A stretch of 64,000 nt of DNA from Streptomyces sp. NBC_00820. GTDB taxonomy: Bacteria; Actinomycetota; Actinomycetes; Streptomycetales; Streptomycetaceae. Each line of letters begins with the position of its first letter. The first letter of the stretch is position 1. The notes under the pieces are model-generated. The model was not told the origin of the DNA. It saw nothing but the letters and a program-made list of their open reading frames with translations, and made no database searches. Made by a program: the position numbers and the translations under genes. Below are positions 59,747 to 64,000 of the stretch, in pieces. The stretch spans positions 1,997,001 through 2,061,000 of the forward strand of contig NZ_CP108882.1 in the NCBI RefSeq assembly GCF_036347055.1, given 5' to 3'.

Positions 59747-60640
59747 ATGACGAACCGACTCCGGCCCTTCGGCCGCACGCTCTGCGCGATGATCACCCCC
59801 TTCACCGAGGCGGGCGCGCTCGACCTGGAGGGAGCCCGGCGGCTGGCCGCCCGGCTGGTGGCGGAGGGCTGTGACGGCCTGGTCCTGAACGGCACCACGG
59901 GCGAGTCCCCGACCACCACGGACACGGAGAAGGCTGAGCTGATCACGGCCGTCCGGGACGCGGTGGGCGACGGTGTCGCCCTGGTGGCGGGCGTCGGCAC
60001 CTCCGACACCCGTCACACGGTCGAGCTGGCCCTCGCCGCCGAGAAGGCGGGCGCCGACGGGGCGCTGGTGGTGACGCCGTACTACAGCAGGCCGCCGCAG
60101 GAGGCGGTGGAGGCACACTTCCGCCAGGTCGCCGACGCGAGCGGTCTGCCGGTGATGCTCTACGACATCCCCGGCCGCACCGGCACCCGGATCGAACCGG
60201 AGACGATGATCCGCCTCGCCGGGCACCCGCGGATCGTGGCGGTCAAGGACTGCTCCTACGACTTCCTCGGCACCCAGAAGGTGCTGGCGCGCACGGACCT
60301 GGCCTACTACGCGGGCTGCGACGAGCACGTCCTCGCCCTGTACGCCGTCGGCGCGGCGGGCTGCGTGAGCACGGTGGCCAACGCCGTACCGGGCGCGGTC
60401 GCCGCCGTCCTGGACGCCTTCGACGCCGGCGACACGGCCCGGGCGACCGAACTCCAGTTGCGGATCACGCCGTTGATCGAGGCGATGATGGACGCGGGCC
60501 TCCCCGGCACGGTCACGGCCAAGGCCCTCCTCGCCGGAATCGGCCTGCCCGCGGGCCCGGTGCGCGCCCCGCTGCTGCCCGCCGGCCGGGAGACGGCCGA
60601 CGGGCTGCTGGCGTTGCACGGGGAGTTGACGGCCGTCTGA
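59747..60640 (+). CDS. dapA: 4-hydroxy-tetrahydrodipicolinate synthase
   Basis: 297 residues. All DapA residues are present: LVLNGTTGESPTTT (catalytic Thr), VMLYDIPGRTG (Tyr), VAVKDCSYDF (Schiff-base Lys) and Arg in GRTGTRIEP. It condenses aspartate semialdehyde with pyruvate for lysine and diaminopimelate. Streptomyces often has more than one copy. ATG 59747 lacks a clear Shine-Dalgarno. The 150-bp upstream region is AT-rich (59680-59735) and probably holds its promoter. Its stop directly abuts the next convergent stop (TGATCA). Confidence 0.93.
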   Translation: MTNRLRPFGRTLCAMITPFTEAGALDLEGARRLAARLVAEGCDGLVLNGTTGESPTTTDTEKAELITAVRDAVGDGVALVAGVGTSDTRHTVELALAAEKAGADGALVVTPYYSRPPQEAVEAHFRQVADASGLPVMLYDIPGRTGTRIEPETMIRLAGHPRIVAVKDCSYDFLGTQKVLARTDLAYYAGCDEHVLALYAVGAAGCVSTVANAVPGAVAAVLDAFDAGDTARATELQLRITPLIEAMMDAGLPGTVTAKALLAGIGLPAGPVRAPLLPAGRETADGLLALHGELTAV

Positions 60641-61864
60641 TCACCGCTCGGCGAAGACGGGCACCCAGCCTTCCTCACCGGTGAGGGAAAATGGAGCCGG
60701 GCCGCTCAGCGGTACGACCTTGCCGCTTCCGATGGTGACCAGCACGAGCCGGGGACGGTACAGCCCCGACCCCGGCATCCGCTCCCAGGCGAGGAGCCGG
60801 CGGTCGTCCACCCAGGCGAGCAGTTCCGCGCCGCGCACCCTGGCGGTCTCCTCGCCGGTGAGCGGGTCCACGATCTTGGACCACGACCTGTCCTTGGCCT
60901 CGGCCGTCAGACCGAGCGCGGCACGCCGCCCGTCCGGGGAGAGCCGGGCGGGGACGTCCGCCCGCAGGAACCGCTCGTCCGCGGGCGCCGCGACCTCCTT
61001 GCCGGCAAGGTCGTAGAACCGCTCGGAACCGTCCCTGCCGCTGACGCTGCGGGCGTACACCAGCTCGCCGTCGCGGGAGAAGGCGAAATCCTCCTGGCCC
61101 GCGTCATTGCGCCCGGGCACGACCTCGCTCCAGGTCTCCTTGCCGGTGGCCACGTCGACGACGGAGAAGCCGGTACGGCTCGACGAACCGGGCGGCGCGA
61201 ACCACGCGTCCGGCGCCGCCGTGTCCCCGTTCGCCGGGGTCGCCTTCTCGCGCAGGCCGGGATCCTCGCTGTACGTCGTCGCGACCAGCTCGCTCCCGTC
61301 GCGCGAGTACGCCAGCGCGCCGACCCCGTGGCCGACCGGGATCCACCGTTCGACCCGGCCCGTGGCGAGGTCGAGCAGGCCGATGCGGCGCGCGGGCAGG
61401 TTCCGTTCCAGGACGGCGGCGGTCCTCGCCCCGGGGGCGACGGCGACAGACCTCCACCTGGAGTCCTTCTCGTACGTCCCGGTCCGCGGGTCGAGCAGCC
61501 AGTAGGTGCTCTCGTAGACGCCCTTGCCGTCCGCCCGCACGCGGATGTGGCCGGTGCGGTACGCGGCCAGCGTCACCTTCCCCGCGGCGATCAGGTCCCG
61601 GGGCGGCGACTGGTCCGGGTGCGCCAGGACCCCGGACCCACCGAGCACGCCCGCCGGACGTACGTCGCGCGGGCCCGAGTCCAGCAGCGGCGCCCGCACG
61701 CCGACCGCGATCACGGCGACCACCGCGGCGGCCGCGGCCGTGAGCGCGCGGGTACGGCGACGCCGGCACACGCGCAGCACCCGGTCGGCGAACCCCGGCC
61801 GTGCCGGGGGCTGTTCGGCGGCCTGCTCGCGCAGTGTCTCGCGCACGATCTCCTCGACGTTCAC
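60641..61864 (-). CDS. Membrane-anchored beta-propeller-like partner of SigE-family sigma factor
   Basis: 407 residues. A short cytoplasmic N-terminus (VEEIVRETLREQAAEQPP, then RVCRRRRTRA) and one hydrophobic segment (LTAAAAAVVAVIAVGV, about 40-60) precede an outside domain with TolB/WD40-like blades (LAYSRDGSELVATTYS, DFAFSRDGELVYARSV, ARLSPDGRRAALGL). GTG start overlaps the sigma gene stop (GTGA). Such genes follow SigE-family sigma factors in Streptomyces and may act as anti-sigma or signal sensors; no zinc HxxxCxxC anti-sigma motif is seen. Confidence 0.8.
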   Translation of the reverse strand: MNVEEIVRETLREQAAEQPPARPGFADRVLRVCRRRRTRALTAAAAAVVAVIAVGVRAPLLDSGPRDVRPAGVLGGSGVLAHPDQSPPRDLIAAGKVTLAAYRTGHIRVRADGKGVYESTYWLLDPRTGTYEKDSRWRSVAVAPGARTAAVLERNLPARRIGLLDLATGRVERWIPVGHGVGALAYSRDGSELVATTYSEDPGLREKATPANGDTAAPDAWFAPPGSSSRTGFSVVDVATGKETWSEVVPGRNDAGQEDFAFSRDGELVYARSVSGRDGSERFYDLAGKEVAAPADERFLRADVPARLSPDGRRAALGLTAEAKDRSWSKIVDPLTGEETARVRGAELLAWVDDRRLLAWERMPGSGLYRPRLVLVTIGSGKVVPLSGPAPFSLTGEEGWVPVFAER

Positions 61865-62418
61865 GGACGCACCTCCACGGGCGAGAAGTCACGGGACGGC
61901 TGCCGGCCGGGGCCGTCGAGCGCGGCCAGTTCGGGGGCGAGCGTGCGCAGCCGGGCCAGGGAGCGGTGGGTGGTGGACCGTACGGTGCCGACGGAGCAGC
62001 CGAGCAGCCGGGCCACGTCGGCCTCGGGCAGGTCCTCGAAGTAGCGCAGCACCAGCACGGTGCGCTGGCGGGCGGTGAGCCGGGACAGGGCGGAGCGCAG
62101 CACGAGCCGCAGTTCGGCGACGCCGGAGGCGTCCGGGGCGGCGGCGGCCTCGGGCGGCTCGGCGACCGTCACCTCGCGCCGCGGCCACTTCAGCCGCCAG
62201 CGGCTGACCTGCTGGCGGTACAGGACCTGCCGCACATAGGCCTCCGGCTCGTCGATCCGCTGCCAGCGCCCGGCCGCCTTGACCAGCGCGTTCTGCAGCA
62301 GGTCCTCGGCGGCGTGCCGGTCCCCGCCGGTCAGCAGCACGGCGGTCCTCAGCAGCGCGGACGACCTGCCGGCCACGAACTCCCGGAAACTCTCCTGCGC
62401 TTCGGCATCCATCGCCAC
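61861..62418 (-). CDS. SigE-family ECF RNA polymerase sigma factor
   Basis: 185 residues. Region 2 (LLRTAVLLTGGDRHAAEDLLQNALVKAAGRW) and region 4 (ALSRLTARQRTVLVLRYFEDL, ADVARLLGCSVGTVRSTTHR) are clear, with a poorly conserved linker. GTG 62418 has GGAG 8 nt upstream; ATG 62412 has AGAAGG at 5 nt, so the start is uncertain by two codons. Translationally coupled to its membrane partner downstream. The stimulus is unknown. Confidence 0.93.
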   Translation of the reverse strand: MAMDAEAQESFREFVAGRSSALLRTAVLLTGGDRHAAEDLLQNALVKAAGRWQRIDEPEAYVRQVLYRQQVSRWRLKWPRREVTVAEPPEAAAAPDASGVAELRLVLRSALSRLTARQRTVLVLRYFEDLPEADVARLLGCSVGTVRSTTHRSLARLRTLAPELAALDGPGRQPSRDFSPVEVRP

Positions 62419-62560
62419 CTTCTCTTCTCCGGCCCCGGCCCGCTGCCGGGCCCCTCCACCCTGTGTGACGCGCGGGACGGCGTACGACTATGCCTGCCGC
62501 CACGGGAATATCCACCACGCCGGAATCCGCGCAGTGAACTTCCTTGCCAGAACGTCCTGT

Positions 62561-62574
62561 TGGCACCGTTGACA
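62561..62574. promoter_or_regulatory. LacI-type operator copy 1
   Basis: TGGCACCGTTGACA; 12 of 14 bases match the copy at 62612. It contains a CCGTTG centre and overlaps a TTGACA -35 box. Confidence 0.55.
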
Positions 62575-62611
62575 CATCCTCAGCGCAGGCGTTTCACTCG
62601 ACACTCGTGCG

Positions 62612-62625
62612 TGGCAACGTTGTCA
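62612..62625. promoter_or_regulatory. LacI-type operator copy 2
   Basis: TGGCAACGTTGTCA, a near-perfect palindrome around CG, the form used by many Streptomyces LacI-family sugar regulators. 51 bp from copy 1. Confidence 0.65.
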
Positions 62626-62730
62626 GACCGCCCCGGAGCGGCCGGCACCCTGCCCGTCGCCGGCGTCAGCGGTTCCCCGGCGCCGTCGGCACCTCATGTG
62701 CGAAGCACGAGCCGCTGTGGAGGCAGCCTG

Positions 62731-64000
62731 ATGGTCCGACCTCGACGTTCTGGTGCACCACTCGCCCCCAAGAGATTCCGCCGACGTCTCGCCCTGGTGT
62801 CCGTCCTGGGCCTCGTCGCGCTCCCCGTCCCGGCGATCGGGGGCGCCTACGCCGCGACCGCCGCGACGCCGGCCTTCGTGAAGGATCCCGCGTCCCTCGT
62901 CAACCCCCTCATCGGCACCTCCGGTGCGGTGGACACCTTCCCCGGCCCCGACATGCCGGCCGGCATGGTGCAGTGGGGTCCGGACACGACGCCCGACCGC
63001 CCCGCGGGCGGCGGCTACGAGTACGACGACAAGAAGATCTCCGGCTACAGCCTCACCCACGTCTCCGGACCCGGCTGCGGCGTCGCGGGCGACCTGCCCG
63101 TCCTGCCGGTGACCGGCGCCCTCCCGGGCAACCTCGGCAGCACCTCCGTCGGGTTCGGCCACGGGGACGAGCAGGCGACCGTCGGCTCCTACCGGGTGAC
63201 CGACGCGAACGGGGTCACGACCCGGCTGACCGACACCACCCGCGCCGGTCTGGGCACCTTCACCTTCCCCGCGGGGCAGCAGGCGAACCTGCTGTTCAAG
63301 CTCAGCGGGGGCGCCACACAGGTGGACGGAACGCGCGTCCAGGTGGTGAACAAGAAGGAGATCAGCGGAGCGATCGACAGTGGTCACTTCTGCGGCGCGG
63401 GCAACCGGTACACGCTGCACTTCGACATCAAGTTCGACCAGCCGTTCACCGCGAGCGGCACCTGGGTCGGCGGCACCGTCAACCCCGGTGCGACGTCGCT
63501 GAAGGCGGGCAGGGCCCGGCAGGACCTTCCGGCGCATCCGTCGGGAGCGCTGAAGGAGAAGCACTTCACCGTCCCCGCGGCACCGTCCCCGACCGTCCAC
63601 GGCAGCGGCGGCCCCTCCTCCGGTACGCCGTCCCCGGCCCCCGGCGCCGGCGGCACTCCCCGGGCGTCCGCCACCGGCGGGAGCGCTGCGGGCGCGAGCG
63701 CGTCGGGCAAGAACGCCTCGGGCAACAGCTCCGCGGGCAAGGCCGTCGAGCCGCCCACGACGGGCGCGAACGGCATGTACCTGACCTTCGACACCTCCTC
63801 GGACGCGACGGTGAGCGCGAAGGTCGGCATCTCGTACACGAGTGACGCGAACGCGGCGGACAACCTCTCCACCGAGATCAGGAACTGGAACGCCGACGCC
63901 GTGGCGCGGGCGAACCACGACGCCTGGAACGCGGTGCTGGACAAGGTCCGGATCGGCGGCGGCTCCCCTGACCAGCAGACGCAGTTCTACACCGCGCTCT
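62731..64000 (+). CDS. GH92 family alpha-mannosidase, N-terminal part (runs off window)
   Basis: 423 residues are visible before the window ends. Basic start (MVRPRRSGAPLAPKRFRRRL), hydrophobic signal peptide (VSVLGLVALPVPAIGGAYA) and the GH92 N-domain: LVNPLIGTSGAVDTFPGPD, PAGMVQWGPDTTPDRP, ISGYSLTHVSGPGCG. GH92 enzymes are Ca2+-dependent exo-alpha-mannosidases acting on N-glycans or mannan outside the cell. A 65-70 residue Ser/Gly/Ala/Pro-rich stretch (about 281-348) interrupts the N-domain. ATG 62731 has GGAGG 7 nt upstream. The catalytic C-terminal part lies beyond the window. Confidence 0.92.
   Translation, partial: MVRPRRSGAPLAPKRFRRRLALVSVLGLVALPVPAIGGAYAATAATPAFVKDPASLVNPLIGTSGAVDTFPGPDMPAGMVQWGPDTTPDRPAGGGYEYDDKKISGYSLTHVSGPGCGVAGDLPVLPVTGALPGNLGSTSVGFGHGDEQATVGSYRVTDANGVTTRLTDTTRAGLGTFTFPAGQQANLLFKLSGGATQVDGTRVQVVNKKEISGAIDSGHFCGAGNRYTLHFDIKFDQPFTASGTWVGGTVNPGATSLKAGRARQDLPAHPSGALKEKHFTVPAAPSPTVHGSGGPSSGTPSPAPGAGGTPRASATGGSAAGASASGKNASGNSSAGKAVEPPTTGANGMYLTFDTSSDATVSAKVGISYTSDANAADNLSTEIRNWNADAVARANHDAWNAVLDKVRIGGGSPDQQTQFYTAL

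Larger units (their letters stand above)
62419..62730. promoter_or_regulatory. 312-bp divergent control region, sigma factor / GH92
   Basis: Holds the leftward promoter of the sigma gene and the rightward control region of the GH92 gene. Two LacI-type operators lie at 62561-62574 and 62612-62625. TTGACA (62569-62574) overlaps the first and is a likely -35 box. GGAGG (62719-62723) is 7 nt before the GH92 ATG. Nothing coding is seen. Confidence 0.6.

Overview
The window is a high-GC (roughly 70 percent or more), densely packed actinobacterial chromosome segment. Codon use is strongly GC3-biased, GTG and TTG starts are common, genes often overlap by 4 bp, and ABC sugar importers appear without their own ATPase. 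A mycothiol-type enzyme, an ectABCD cluster and a SCO1860-type LAxTG surface protein all point to Streptomyces. From memory, the order cob genes - SCO1860-like protein - ectABCD - secreted PBP - dapA resembles the S. coelicolor SCO1847-SCO1912 region; this was not checked by search.

Region 1 (1-14142) is a cobalamin cluster: cobN (5' end outside the window), a ChlI/ChlD-type chelatase, cobO, cobB and cobI. A ZIP metal transporter in the opposite direction interrupts it, followed by cobM, cobL (CbiE-CbiT), a CbiG-CobJ fusion, cobH, a CbiX-type chelatase with a His-rich tail, and a CobC-like aminotransferase. Almost every junction is a stop-start overlap.

Region 2 (14143-21225) holds a sortase-type surface protein, a complete IS200/IS605-type element (tnpA and tnpB divergent, with a likely omega RNA) that ends exactly in the last codons of an amidohydrolase gene, and a polar amino-acid ABC transporter. 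Region 3 (21445-27277) is the ectoine/5-hydroxyectoine operon ectABCD between two class-V aminotransferases.

Region 4 (27372-46714) mixes redox and transport genes (FrnE-like DsbA, GlxA-like AraC regulator, two MFS exporters, NCS2 purine permease, secreted acid phosphatase, a transpeptidase) with a dispersed sugar-acid set. That set comprises an alpha-ketoglutarate-semialdehyde-type dehydrogenase facing an IclR regulator, an IlvD/Edd dehydratase plus DHDPS-family lyase under a GntR regulator, and kdgD plus an unidentified TIM-barrel-like protein divergent from uronate dehydrogenase. Together they suggest oxidative catabolism of uronates and aldonates through alpha-ketoglutarate semialdehyde to alpha-ketoglutarate.

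Region 5 (46929-64000) has a small secreted protein and a DeoR regulator followed by a polyol/sugar ABC importer with a zinc dehydrogenase. It also has a double TerD-domain protein, an unknown acidic protein, a secreted endonuclease/exonuclease/phosphatase-fold protein, an ArsR/SRPBCC pair, dapA, a SigE-family ECF sigma factor with a membrane-anchored partner, and the start of a secreted GH92 alpha-mannosidase preceded by two LacI-type operators. I saw no rRNA, tRNA, CRISPR array or prophage. The most noteworthy signals are the control DNA around the sugar-acid genes, the unknown protein at 43536-44708, and the transposon/OMEGA element.
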